64,000 nucleotides of DNA from Moritella sp. 5 (GTDB lineage Bacteria; Pseudomonadota; Gammaproteobacteria; Enterobacterales; Moritellaceae). The DNA lies in contig NZ_CP056122.1 of the NCBI RefSeq assembly GCF_018219455.1, forward strand, positions 2,852,001-2,916,000, given 5' to 3'. Of the stretch, positions 37,331 to 46,487 are shown in pieces. The position numbers and the translations under genes are program-made. A model generated the notes under the pieces. That model did not search any database. It saw only the letters and a list, made by a program, of their open reading frames with translations, and had not been told where the DNA came from. The number at the start of each line of letters is the position of its first letter. Within the stretch, counting starts at the first letter, position 1.

Positions 37331-38374
37331 TTAGTAATATCCATTCCTAATTTTTTTATCAATATCAAGGCCAGCTACGATAATATCAGCACAACGGGTC
37401 TGCTCCTTAAAGTCTGCCAGAAGTCCCAACGTCGATGAGGGGTTATCATACCTTGTTTTAGGATGAAGTGGCTTTGCCTTAAGCCCGTAAGCTTCAAAGT
37501 TACAAATAACTTTAGATATACTTGCAGCTATACCAATAAAAGCAGCCACTCGCTTAACTTCATCATTATCACTTACAGTACCAGCAACCGTGAGGCCTTT
37601 AGCTGTCATAGATATTGACTCATTTGCAACTTTCCAGACTCCTTTCACTTTCTCAACCGTTGAGGCAGCCTTCTTTATGGTACTCAGTTTATTAGTCGCA
37701 GCCCCCAAATTAGCTATTGTAGAAACCACACTGCAAGCAAGTCCCGCATAATTGAGAGCATCCTGAAGTGTTCCTTCTTCTTGAGTTGAGGCAACTAGAG
37801 ATAATGTTGTTCCAGTCATTCCGGCTACAGCAGCAACGATAAGTGCAGGGTTCGCCATCGCCACACCTGCAACAAGGGTTATACCATTAATAAGATATGC
37901 AAACGTATATCTTAATGCTTCCGATGTACTAATAGAACGTCCAGTGGGGTCTATAAATAAAACGGGATCCCCCATAGCATAGCTATAACCATTAACCCCC
38001 CCTTCACCAAAGGGAGATGCGTCAGAATCGAACTGCATAAAACACATTAACGATGGTTTATAATGACGATATCCGCCCCCTAAATTATAGCCTTTTGTAA
38101 TAGGGTCTATACGTTCCCCATTAAAACCGATTGGATTAACTAAAATTGATATAGTTGGCCTTAATGGTATACGTGCCACAGTAAATAAACCTACTGCTGA
38201 TGATGATGATGGAGCAAAAGTAACTAAACCACCGCATGCAATAAGAATTGAACCTCTGGTCATAAAATCACGCTTTGATAAATTAGGCGTATCATCTAAT
38301 GATAAATTGCGTTGACTCGACTTGTTCAATACCGTTTTAGATAATAAATGATTATTTATATTCTTAGACATCAT
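37331..38374 (-). CDS. Split Rhs core plus C-terminal effector-like domain
   Basis: 347 residues. Residues about 80-145 are the Rhs-associated core end (NPIGFNGERIDPITKGYNLGGGYRHYKPSLM, SPFGEGGVNGYSYAMGDPVLFIDPTG), which normally closes an Rhs protein before its variable toxin domain. Residues 146-347 are that variable part: two Gly/Ala-rich hydrophobic stretches (about 155-200) and a basic helical end; no catalytic family recognised. Unusually, the core is not fused to the YD-repeat shell but encoded separately, with its own ATG overlapping the stop of the upstream gene (ATGA). Residues 33-54 (LSKRDFMTRGSILIACGGLVTF) resemble a Tat or hydrophobic targeting segment. No immunity gene is visible between it and the tRNA. 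Confidence 0.8.
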   Translation of the reverse strand: MMSKNINNHLLSKTVLNKSSQRNLSLDDTPNLSKRDFMTRGSILIACGGLVTFAPSSSSAVGLFTVARIPLRPTISILVNPIGFNGERIDPITKGYNLGGGYRHYKPSLMCFMQFDSDASPFGEGGVNGYSYAMGDPVLFIDPTGRSISTSEALRYTFAYLINGITLVAGVAMANPALIVAAVAGMTGTTLSLVASTQEEGTLQDALNYAGLACSVVSTIANLGAATNKLSTIKKAASTVEKVKGVWKVANESISMTAKGLTVAGTVSDNDEVKRVAAFIGIAASISKVICNFEAYGLKAKPLHPKTRYDNPSSTLGLLADFKEQTRCADIIVAGLDIDKKIRNGYY

Positions 38375-41300
38375 TTATCTCCTTCGCTATTTAAGCCATG
38401 ATTCATCTCATTGCGGCTACCATATAAATTATAATTTAAATTAACGTCATCATTATCAAAATCAATTACTGACAATACAGAGCCATTTTGATTACAAATA
38501 TAATACTCAATAAATATCCCCCCATTGACATCAATAAAACGGCCAATTTTTTGATTGTCATGTATCAAGTATAAAACTTTTTCTCCACTAGAAGGGACTA
38601 TCTCTGCAATAACCTCATCGTTATCATAAAAATAAAATAAACTATCTTCATTACCATTATCTTGCTTTATTTTTTGCCTGGTTAGCTTATTATTACAGTC
38701 ATAACTATAAATTGTCTGTTGATCGCCTTTTATTACTTTTCTCAATTTATTATTATGGTCATAACTATATACACATCCATGCTCATCATTAAGTCTATTA
38801 CCATTCGCATCATAGCTAAATAATATATTCGGATAATCCATATTACTATGAGAAATAGATTCTAAATGAGAAGGATTGTCTATCATGTACTCATAAGTTG
38901 TCGTATTTTGACTCGCCCCCCCCTGCAAAATACTAGAGCACTCTCTTATATTACCTAAATAATCATAGCTAAACTTCTGAAATAATATTGAGTTGTTGTT
39001 GCTATCATACGGAAGTTCCGTTCCTCGATTGGTTACAGTTTCTACCCTTCCCATATTAGAATAAGTAAATGTTTCAGTTAGAACATTATCCTTACCACGG
39101 ATATGACTTCTCTCTTCAACCTTGCCTATACAGTCAAACGACAGGTTAACGTCCTCTATAGACACGCCGTTTTTAAAAAATCGACGTCCTTTTTCACGCC
39201 CTACCTCATCATAAGAAAATAATGTCGTAATTGTATTAGATAAGTCGCTACTTCCTAAATCTTTTAGTTCTTTAGATTCAATTTGACCATAATCATTATA
39301 AGTTATCTCTAATGTAGCAAGACCATAAAATTTAATAAACCATACTCGGCCAAGTTGATCATGACTATAAATAATTTGGTGACTATTATCATCATTAAAC
39401 TTTAGCTCTTGTCTACGTACATAATTCCCTATTGAACAATCGTAATCCAAAGCAAATTTTATCTCACCGCTGTTATAATCATCCTTTTTAACTGTCGTTG
39501 TATGATTCGACAATATTCCACGTGGTGTATAGCTATATTCAGTATATATTCCATCGACTTCACCTTCATCTAAATCCCCAGTTATATCATCGTGAGTCAA
39601 AATTAGATTATTTAAATAATGATCATCATTCCCCCCGCCTTCTTTTCCGGTTTCCGTGATACAATCCAATATAATATTACTCGTTATTTTTATCCGAGTT
39701 CCATCATTCATAATTTTAACTACAGGGTTTATATCTTTACTGTCACTATATTCATAGGTTGTTTCTCCCGACATGTTTTTGTTTTTATAGCAGCGGCCTA
39801 TTGCATCAAAACATTTACTTCCTAGTAATTCACCATCTAATGATTTTTCAAGAATGAACTCTCCCGAAAAATTATTACTAAATTTATTTTTTATAATTTG
39901 TCCATTAGCCATTGTCACTTTATTCAAACGGCCAAAAATATCATAAGTATAATATTCTGTATGCCCATGATGATTAGTTTTATTCTCAAGATTTCCCCAA
40001 GCATCATAATTCTTGATTGTTTTTTCATGCGTCTCTTCTAAATTATTAATAATATCCTGGCGAATTTCAAGACCTCGTTCATCAAAATATGTTTTAACAG
40101 ACCACATTCCAGAATTACACTCTGTCAACGTCATAGCAACAGGGTCTCTAATTAGAAATTTAACCGTCCCATCAGGATTAATTACTTTAATTTCTTCGTT
40201 GAACTCGTTATACTCTGTTGTTGTTACACTCTTAGATTCAATGTCTTGATCATAGTTAGTCTCAGAAACCACATTTCCAAATGAATCATACTCTTTTGTT
40301 CTTATTAAATTCCACACGGATTTTAATGTATATTTTATATACTTACTAATCTCATTACCTTGTCCATCATAAGTATATTTGCACTCACTCCCATTTACAT
40401 TTATAAATATAACTGAATTGGACTCATTCCCTTGTACTTTAAATAAGTATTCACAGTTAAATTCAGCCTCATGTTTTGTGCCAAAAGCGACTGATTTATT
40501 AAGTACTTTCCCTAATGAATTGTAGGTTGTCTTTGTCACTGAATTTCTATGATCGACCTCTTCTAATGGTAGTCCTGTTAATAAGCAGGCGGTTTTTTTA
40601 TAGGAATGTATAATACTGCTACCTTTTTCAGCCACTTTATCTAGGTAGTTTCTTAATTCATTAACGACAAACGTACCATTACCAGGCTGTTCATAAGTAT
40701 ATACAGCGCTTACTGAATATGTTCCATATGATTTTACCTCTTTACGTAAAAGACCAAAATTCATGTCATTATTTTTTACATCATAGTATTCGTAGCTTGT
40801 ATTAAATGAATGCGTGCTTTCTTCTTTAACAGGCCTAATAATATTATACCCGCCCTTATTAACGCCTATAACACCGTAAGTATGATCCGTGATCTTTCTT
40901 TCTTTGTTTACATCTTTATTAATTGGTTTTTCTATTATCTTATCTACATAATTAATAAATCCGTGAGGATCTTGAGGACCAGTTCCTCCTTTAGCGGGAT
41001 AGTATTGATATTCAACCTCTCCACTAGGGCTTACCTCTAGTATTAGATTGCCACATCGATCATAAGCAGTTGTAATTTCAGATTCGCGTTCACCTGAATC
41101 AGAATAGTATCGCTTCCTTTCACTTGTCTGCAGGCTATAGTTATCTTTTTGTCCAGTAAAGTCTCTCCTTTGATCATCATTGTACTCATACTTAACTTTG
41201 CTTATCACATTGTTGTTAACAAAATTGATCTCTTCGGTTAATAAATGAAAACGGTTGTACGTACGTTTAACTGAATGTGTTTTCCCCTTATTAATTACCG

Positions 41301-42249
41301 TTTCTGTGGAAGAGTAATCATAAGATTTTTTTATTTCTAACAAGGGATCAAGATAAGGTTTAAATTGGCCATTTAATTCAGAACCTAAATAGTTATGAAC
41401 ACTAAAATCAAAATGAACCTCAGTTCGATGACTCCCATTAATAATAGTATGATAAAGTACCCGAGGTAAATATTTTGTAGGTGCGCCAGACATTAAAGAC
41501 AATGAAGTATATTTTAATTTTTCTATTAACAACGTAGGGTGTGTAATAGTTTTAATCACATCAAAATTAACTGAAAATTTATCATATTCAAATTTATAAA
41601 AAAGATCTTCATTATCAGGTAAAGATACTGTACTTAATCGCCCTCCACTAATCTCTTTTTTTAATAAAACACTCGATTTTTTTCCCTCTTTCGTTGCGCT
41701 AATAACTTCAACTTGAAACCTATCGTACTTAATAGTTATAGAGTTTGTTTTACTCGAATCTCTTATTGAACTTATTAATCCATCTGTTGTGTAACTAAAG
41801 TATAAATACTCGCCAAGTTCATTTGTTATCTTTGATAATAAACCATCACTTTTTCGAAAATACTCTTTTTTTCCATCTTTATGAATGACAGTTAAAACAT
41901 AAGAACCAGATGTATGTTTTATAATTTTAATATCATTTGGTTTATTGTAATAAGGATTTGCCTTTTTATGTAAAGAGTAACTTCGACCATTGGTCAAAAA
42001 CAACATATTATGTTTTAAATCATATTTGCCTATATTATCAACCCAACCATTTCCAGCCCAAGTTTCTGTCTTACTTTTCATAAAAGAATAAGATATTGAT
42101 AATGTAAACTCAGGTCCTTTAGTAAAATTACCGATTAAACTGCCAAGATTAACTTGAACTCCAAATCCACCAGTTTTTGGATTAGGCCCTGATACTAAAC
42201 GGTCTGCAAAATTAAATGCATTCGAAACAATCTTGTCAATATCACTCAC
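38371..42249 (-). CDS. Large Rhs/YD-repeat shell-type protein (TcB/TccC-like), lacking its core
   Basis: 1292 residues. N-terminal VNLGSLIGNFTKGPEFTLSISY and WAGNGWVDNIGKYDLKHNMLFLTNGRSYSLH are the opening of the Rhs/Tc B-C type shell. Dozens of YD motifs (for example YDxxGRxxx, FSYDANGNRLN, YSYDHNNKLRKV, YTYDIFGRLNKV) run from about 100 to 1230. It ends LYGSRNEMN, just where a DPxG-bearing core should follow; that core is in the next gene, joined by a 4-base overlap that suggests translational coupling. Rhs shells enclose and deliver a C-terminal toxin. No signal peptide, no VgrG, PAAR or TcA gene nearby. The region is richer in A+T than the flanking housekeeping genes, suggesting acquisition. 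Confidence 0.88.
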   Translation of the reverse strand: MSDIDKIVSNAFNFADRLVSGPNPKTGGFGVQVNLGSLIGNFTKGPEFTLSISYSFMKSKTETWAGNGWVDNIGKYDLKHNMLFLTNGRSYSLHKKANPYYNKPNDIKIIKHTSGSYVLTVIHKDGKKEYFRKSDGLLSKITNELGEYLYFSYTTDGLISSIRDSSKTNSITIKYDRFQVEVISATKEGKKSSVLLKKEISGGRLSTVSLPDNEDLFYKFEYDKFSVNFDVIKTITHPTLLIEKLKYTSLSLMSGAPTKYLPRVLYHTIINGSHRTEVHFDFSVHNYLGSELNGQFKPYLDPLLEIKKSYDYSSTETVINKGKTHSVKRTYNRFHLLTEEINFVNNNVISKVKYEYNDDQRRDFTGQKDNYSLQTSERKRYYSDSGERESEITTAYDRCGNLILEVSPSGEVEYQYYPAKGGTGPQDPHGFINYVDKIIEKPINKDVNKERKITDHTYGVIGVNKGGYNIIRPVKEESTHSFNTSYEYYDVKNNDMNFGLLRKEVKSYGTYSVSAVYTYEQPGNGTFVVNELRNYLDKVAEKGSSIIHSYKKTACLLTGLPLEEVDHRNSVTKTTYNSLGKVLNKSVAFGTKHEAEFNCEYLFKVQGNESNSVIFINVNGSECKYTYDGQGNEISKYIKYTLKSVWNLIRTKEYDSFGNVVSETNYDQDIESKSVTTTEYNEFNEEIKVINPDGTVKFLIRDPVAMTLTECNSGMWSVKTYFDERGLEIRQDIINNLEETHEKTIKNYDAWGNLENKTNHHGHTEYYTYDIFGRLNKVTMANGQIIKNKFSNNFSGEFILEKSLDGELLGSKCFDAIGRCYKNKNMSGETTYEYSDSKDINPVVKIMNDGTRIKITSNIILDCITETGKEGGGNDDHYLNNLILTHDDITGDLDEGEVDGIYTEYSYTPRGILSNHTTTVKKDDYNSGEIKFALDYDCSIGNYVRRQELKFNDDNSHQIIYSHDQLGRVWFIKFYGLATLEITYNDYGQIESKELKDLGSSDLSNTITTLFSYDEVGREKGRRFFKNGVSIEDVNLSFDCIGKVEERSHIRGKDNVLTETFTYSNMGRVETVTNRGTELPYDSNNNSILFQKFSYDYLGNIRECSSILQGGASQNTTTYEYMIDNPSHLESISHSNMDYPNILFSYDANGNRLNDEHGCVYSYDHNNKLRKVIKGDQQTIYSYDCNNKLTRQKIKQDNGNEDSLFYFYDNDEVIAEIVPSSGEKVLYLIHDNQKIGRFIDVNGGIFIEYYICNQNGSVLSVIDFDNDDVNLNYNLYGSRNEMNHGLNSEGDK

Positions 42250-42646
42250 AATAAATCCTTTTTTTAAAGTTCTTATTAAAATTATTCAAAACTAAGTGAT
42301 CAACCAATTTTGGCCACAGTTTTGTATCCTAACCAGTATATTTTTCTTCTGGTTATAGCTATTGAGAGTAAATTCCCCGCAATTGCTCTAAATTGAATTT
42401 CAGCCCCCCTAATTGACATATAACAAATACAAGACACCTTACACATGCTAACAAGCAACACTAAAAAGAAACCCTTGAATTACAAAAACTTAAATAAAAT
42501 TACAAAGAATTACAATTAACAACAGTTACTTAACGTTAATTACAATTACACCCAGAACTTAACACTACTTTAACGACTTGCCTCTATGTACCTATAATTG
42601 AGCAGTGTAAAATAACTCTACTTTTAAATAGTATACAAGGTGAATC
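42250..42646. promoter_or_regulatory. Divergent control region of the Rhs pair and the paired secreted proteins
   Basis: 397 bases with no gene. It holds an inverted repeat TAACCAG/CTGGTTA (42330-42336, 42349-42355) and phased AATTACAA direct repeats (separate entry). A tataat hexamer at 42593-42598 may be the -10 of the rightward gene. Confidence 0.45.
42478..42551. repeat. Phased AATTACAA direct repeats
   Basis: Exact AATTACAA occurs at 42478, 42498, 42508 and 42538, with a near copy AATTACAC at 42544. The exact copies are separated by 20, 10 and 30 bases, so all lie on one face of the helix. This looks like a multi-site operator for a regulator binding cooperatively. Confidence 0.55.
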
Positions 42647-44482
42647 ATGATTAAAATCAGCAGGATATCTAAAGTCCTACTTACTACTGTAGGATTATTA
42701 TCTATATCAACACATGCGTTTTCCACTGAAATCAACATACATAAAAATAACAATACCGAGACCTATGGCGTTGGTAATAAGCAACAGGATGTATACAAAA
42801 CTTGGTATGATTCTGCCTTAGCTAAAAAAGATATCGAAAAAGAGGAGTCACGCCGGTCTGCAGCTATCGAGGGAGAGGAAGAAAAAGAGGCATTGCTAGA
42901 GCTAATATACTTATATTTTGATAGAAAGCCCTCCAACTATGCTGTCGCTCATGCAAATTCAAAACTAGAGTTAAAGATCGCCAAAATAATAAAGAAGGAA
43001 AAATTAGATGCACACACTTACGGCATCGATTGGGATGATTGGGTCGTTCCTGCTGAATTTTGGTTAATAGCCATTGAAGAAGTTGAAGAAGGGATAGATA
43101 TACTAACAGAATATGACGAGCCAGGAATAGATGGAATGATCCTCATTTTTAATAACTATATACTCGTTTTACAGCAATTAGCGAATACACCCCACACTAT
43201 TGGCCAGGCAAAAACACAGTTTAATGAATTTTGGTTAGAACAATTTCGCTATATTGAAGAGGATTATGTCAATGATTACGTTGAATTACACCAGCCTAGT
43301 TATGACGTAGAATGGGAAAAACAAAAAGAAATAATTGAAGCGGAAAAAGTAAAGATCAGCGAACTTTATAATAGCTTTAAGGACTATGGGATTGATGTAG
43401 AGTACAAGGTCGGTGTTTTCGGTTTAGACGACATGGAATCAGCTGGCTTATTTGCTAATAACAGACAGCAGATAGAAATTAACACTAAATTAAGAGCGAC
43501 ATATTTAAATTCAGAGACTAATGAAACCGAACTGCTAGACATTACTGTCAATGATTATAAAGAAGGCTTCTCTTTTTATGAAGAGAGTTCAGGAAATTAT
43601 ATAAATCATGACTGGAAACAGACCGATAATATTTATAATAATGATACTAATAAATGGCATGCGACAGTAAATAGAGGCAAGTATGTTGGACACTTACCTA
43701 CTAATATTTGCAATAGTGGGACAAATGTACCTGAATATCACTCCGGTGGTTTTACTGAACAAGAAAGTGCCAAGGCATCCTTTTACATAAGTACAAATGC
43801 AACTCCATCATCACAGCAAATGTGTACGTCATTAAATTTAACACTGTCAAATTACTATGATCTACCTATCATTTATGATAGCTGTAAAACAAAAGAACAA
43901 AAATTCCCTGTTACTGCGTTCAAACCCGTTACTTATGACAATGATGACATTAAGATGAGTAGCTCAAATACCACATATTATGCGCAAATAAACTACACAT
44001 TTACGGATAGAAATAGTAAGCCCTTTATGGATTACGACATTGTTGAATACAGTGATGCGATGTTTCCATCCGAACATAGCGATCAGCAAGGACATCGATT
44101 TATTCGTACTCACTACCTGAATAACCCTACTACTCAACCAAATTCAGTATACGCTTCTCTTTATCGAGGTGGCGCAAAAACCAATCTAGCAGGTCTTAAG
44201 CATAAGAACTGCCCTCTGCCACTAGAAGAATTACCACTACCAAATGGTATAGTCGCAAGTTTGTACCTTGTTGGTAATACGCCACTATGTGAGGATGATA
44301 ATAGATGGCCCCTCTATAACTATCCTAGTCATGAGCATCCACTAGCGATAAAACTAATAGATAAGTATGGTAATAAATCAGAAACAATGACGATTCACTT
44401 AGACGTATTTATGAATGATAATTTTATCGTTCTCAGAGATAAATTGCGCTTTACGATGAACGGAAAAGACTTAGAGCAATAG
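42647..44482 (+). CDS. Secreted protein of unknown function, 611 aa (paralogue domain with next gene)
   Basis: Signal peptide about 1-27 (THAFS). Residues 30-260 are highly charged and helical (KKDIEKEESRRSAAIEGEEEKEALLEL; EWEKQKEIIEAEKVKISEL), followed by about 350 residues predicted mostly beta. The C-terminal half shares landmarks with the next gene: a paired-Cys block (MCTSLNLTL.. DSC), a KPVTYDNDDIKMSSSNTTYYA segment, and LIDKYGNKSETMTIHL near the end. Six or so Cys fit a disulfide-bonded secreted protein. I do not recognise a family. It is likely co-transcribed with the 391-residue gene 85 bases downstream, and divergent from the Rhs pair. Confidence 0.7.
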   Translation: MIKISRISKVLLTTVGLLSISTHAFSTEINIHKNNNTETYGVGNKQQDVYKTWYDSALAKKDIEKEESRRSAAIEGEEEKEALLELIYLYFDRKPSNYAVAHANSKLELKIAKIIKKEKLDAHTYGIDWDDWVVPAEFWLIAIEEVEEGIDILTEYDEPGIDGMILIFNNYILVLQQLANTPHTIGQAKTQFNEFWLEQFRYIEEDYVNDYVELHQPSYDVEWEKQKEIIEAEKVKISELYNSFKDYGIDVEYKVGVFGLDDMESAGLFANNRQQIEINTKLRATYLNSETNETELLDITVNDYKEGFSFYEESSGNYINHDWKQTDNIYNNDTNKWHATVNRGKYVGHLPTNICNSGTNVPEYHSGGFTEQESAKASFYISTNATPSSQQMCTSLNLTLSNYYDLPIIYDSCKTKEQKFPVTAFKPVTYDNDDIKMSSSNTTYYAQINYTFTDRNSKPFMDYDIVEYSDAMFPSEHSDQQGHRFIRTHYLNNPTTQPNSVYASLYRGGAKTNLAGLKHKNCPLPLEELPLPNGIVASLYLVGNTPLCEDDNRWPLYNYPSHEHPLAIKLIDKYGNKSETMTIHLDVFMNDNFIVLRDKLRFTMNGKDLEQ

Positions 44483-44567
44483 AATAGATGTGAATATTAC
44501 ATTGACTTATATCAATATACTTATCAATACATTGTTGACATGGATAAAAATCTAGTCGGAGTTACAG

Positions 44568-45743
44568 ATGAAAATTAAATTACTAAGTAAGTATGCACTA
44601 CTAATAATACCCTCGTTTGCTATTTTTTCTGGCCAGGCTACGGAAAGTGATTGGCATATCGGAAATGGTATAACATTCCAATGGACCGAATTATCAGATA
44701 CAGGAAGTAATGCTGAAATATATGCTAATGGCCGTATGCAAGCGAAAGCAATACTAAAATTTGATGTCCTTGACAAAGATAATAATATTATTTCCAAGCC
44801 ATTCTCACACGAGCAATTACAAGAAAAAATAACAATATATAATTGGAATAACGACCAACCTTTAAATTATGTAAATACTGTCGGGAAATTCACTGAGAAT
44901 GAAGGGTTGTCTTATACATTCCAAGAAAACCCCCACTACTTAAGAGATAAGAAACAACAATGTGCACTTTCTTTAATGGAAAATAACCACAATGAAAACT
45001 CTATCTCTCAGGACATCTATATTCAATACAGTGAGCCTAATATTGACAAAATAACGCATAAAATATGCGCATCAATTAACCTTAATGGCAAGGATTATGA
45101 TACTTGTGCCGTATCATCACCAGATCCGATTAGGCTAACAACTGTCCAGCCCAAAGCTTATTCTGCAACAAATGTTACTATGAACCGAAGTACCATTTAT
45201 GCTGCTTCTTGGCTGGATGGATTCCAACGTTATAGAGAATCATACAATTGGGAGTTTTTCACTACAAATAGTGATGATAACTACCCCTTCCTGTATATGG
45301 AAAAGAAAAGTAGCAATAGAGGAAGAGTCGATCTTGGTTCAAAAAGTGGTCAAGGTGATATTCTTTTCTGGAGATCAGACAATGTGGCGGCGTGGGTCGG
45401 GAGTATGAACGTTGACTTTGCCGTATTGTGGGATCCAAGCACATCTGTGCTAGTTCACAATGATGATATAGGTAGTACGCGTTTACAAGGTATACCAAGA
45501 GGTATACCTGTTAACCAAAAACCACTAGGTATTACATCATTTTATAGTAATTGGGACGCCCCAACGTGGTGTCAAATAGGCCAATCTAATATAGCGAATC
45601 TTTGTAAGAAAGGTGGAGATAGTTACATTCTAGATACCTATAAATTCTATCTATATGACAAGTATGGTAACAAATCACAATCGTTACAATTATATTTTAA
45701 TAATAAGGTTAGCCTGGTACTGCAAAACGCTCCCTTATCTTAG
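44568..45743 (+). CDS. Secreted protein of unknown function, 391 aa (paralogue of preceding gene's C-terminal half)
   Basis: Signal peptide about 1-24 (SGQA). The mature protein is beta-rich and matches the C-terminal half of the preceding product in order: a beta-strand opening (AEIYANGRMQAKAILKFDVLD), a Cys pair (ICASINLNGKDYDTC), KAYSATNVTMNRSTIYAA, and YLYDKYGNKSQSLQLYF near the end. It lacks the charged helical N-terminal region of its neighbour. No recognised family or catalytic motif. A cgga-type site precedes the ATG. The pair looks like a duplication followed by fusion or loss of one domain. Confidence 0.68.
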   Translation: MKIKLLSKYALLIIPSFAIFSGQATESDWHIGNGITFQWTELSDTGSNAEIYANGRMQAKAILKFDVLDKDNNIISKPFSHEQLQEKITIYNWNNDQPLNYVNTVGKFTENEGLSYTFQENPHYLRDKKQQCALSLMENNHNENSISQDIYIQYSEPNIDKITHKICASINLNGKDYDTCAVSSPDPIRLTTVQPKAYSATNVTMNRSTIYAASWLDGFQRYRESYNWEFFTTNSDDNYPFLYMEKKSSNRGRVDLGSKSGQGDILFWRSDNVAAWVGSMNVDFAVLWDPSTSVLVHNDDIGSTRLQGIPRGIPVNQKPLGITSFYSNWDAPTWCQIGQSNIANLCKKGGDSYILDTYKFYLYDKYGNKSQSLQLYFNNKVSLVLQNAPLS

Positions 45744-45778
45744 AGTAAATCAACCTCAGTATTTACAGTAACGAGTAC

Positions 45779-45820
45779 CTAGCCAGCTTCTTTATAATTT
45801 ATCGTAAAGGGGCTGGTAGC
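45779..45820 (+). terminator. Possible terminator after the paired secreted genes
   Basis: Interrupted stem CTAGCCAGC-tt-CTTTA / TAAAG-gg-GCTGGTAG about 36 bases after the stop; no T-run follows. The remainder of the gap to 46040 shows nothing else. Confidence 0.4.
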
Positions 45821-46040
45821 AAATGAAGAGGTAAATATCATTTACGCTGATCAATTCTAACTCAACGCTATACTTGGACATAAAAATGGCAACAATACTT
45901 AGCTGTTCAACAATTGTCCGCGAATTAAAGACTTGTTATTTTTACAAACATCATAACATCTATAACACGCTATATTAACTGTCTATTCGTTTAGCAAAAA
46001 CGTATAATGCCGCCATTACTCCTAATACAATGAGAACCCC

Positions 46041-46400
46041 ATGAAAGAGACAAATCCAATATTGACGAAATTCTTTGCTGATGTAAAACCTAGCCAACAA
46101 GTTTGGGGTTTACAGGACAAGTCAGGTGAAGATTGGGTTGTTTGTGATTCAGTTAATTTTGAAAACACAGATGCAATGCCGCTTTGGTCTACTCAAGCAT
46201 TAGCGCAAGAACATTGCTGTGATGAATGGAAAGCGTTTAAACCAACCGCTATCTCGGTAGCTGATCTACTTGAATTTTGGATTGAAGATCTAAACGAAGA
46301 TAACGTGATTGTTGGTCTTAACTGGGTATCAGAAGGCGAGTGTGCAGAACTTGAACTAGCAGAATTCACACAGTCAGTTGTGGATATCGAAGCGCTTTAA
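46041..46400 (+). CDS. DUF2750 domain protein
   Basis: 119 residues, cytoplasmic, acidic. The whole protein is one DUF2750 domain: VWGLQDKSGEDWVVCDSVNF, MPLWSTQALAQEHCCDEWK and the acidic C-terminal FWIEDLNEDNVIVGLNW. The function of the family is unknown. A separate gene with its own hairpin after the stop. Confidence 0.88.
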   Translation: MKETNPILTKFFADVKPSQQVWGLQDKSGEDWVVCDSVNFENTDAMPLWSTQALAQEHCCDEWKAFKPTAISVADLLEFWIEDLNEDNVIVGLNWVSEGECAELELAEFTQSVVDIEAL

Positions 46401-46427
46401 TTCTTCGTATTTATACGTAATACATGA

Positions 46428-46460
46428 AAGTGCTTATCTGATACCAGTTAAGCACTTATT
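46428..46460 (+). terminator. Terminator after the DUF2750 gene
   Basis: Perfect 9-bp stem AAGTGCTTA / TAAGCACTT (46428-46436, 46449-46457) with loop tctgataccagt, followed by a short att. It may serve both converging genes. Confidence 0.55.
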
Positions 46461-46487
46461 CCGTTAACCTCCCGCACGTTATCTGTA

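Noticed and set aside
37113-45800. A classic genomic island integrated at tRNA-Ser
   Set aside because: The region is richer in A+T and carries accessory genes, but there is no integrase, no direct repeat of the tRNA 3' end, and no transposase in the window. Toxin-like genes lie on both sides of the tRNA, so a simple island boundary at the tRNA does not fit.
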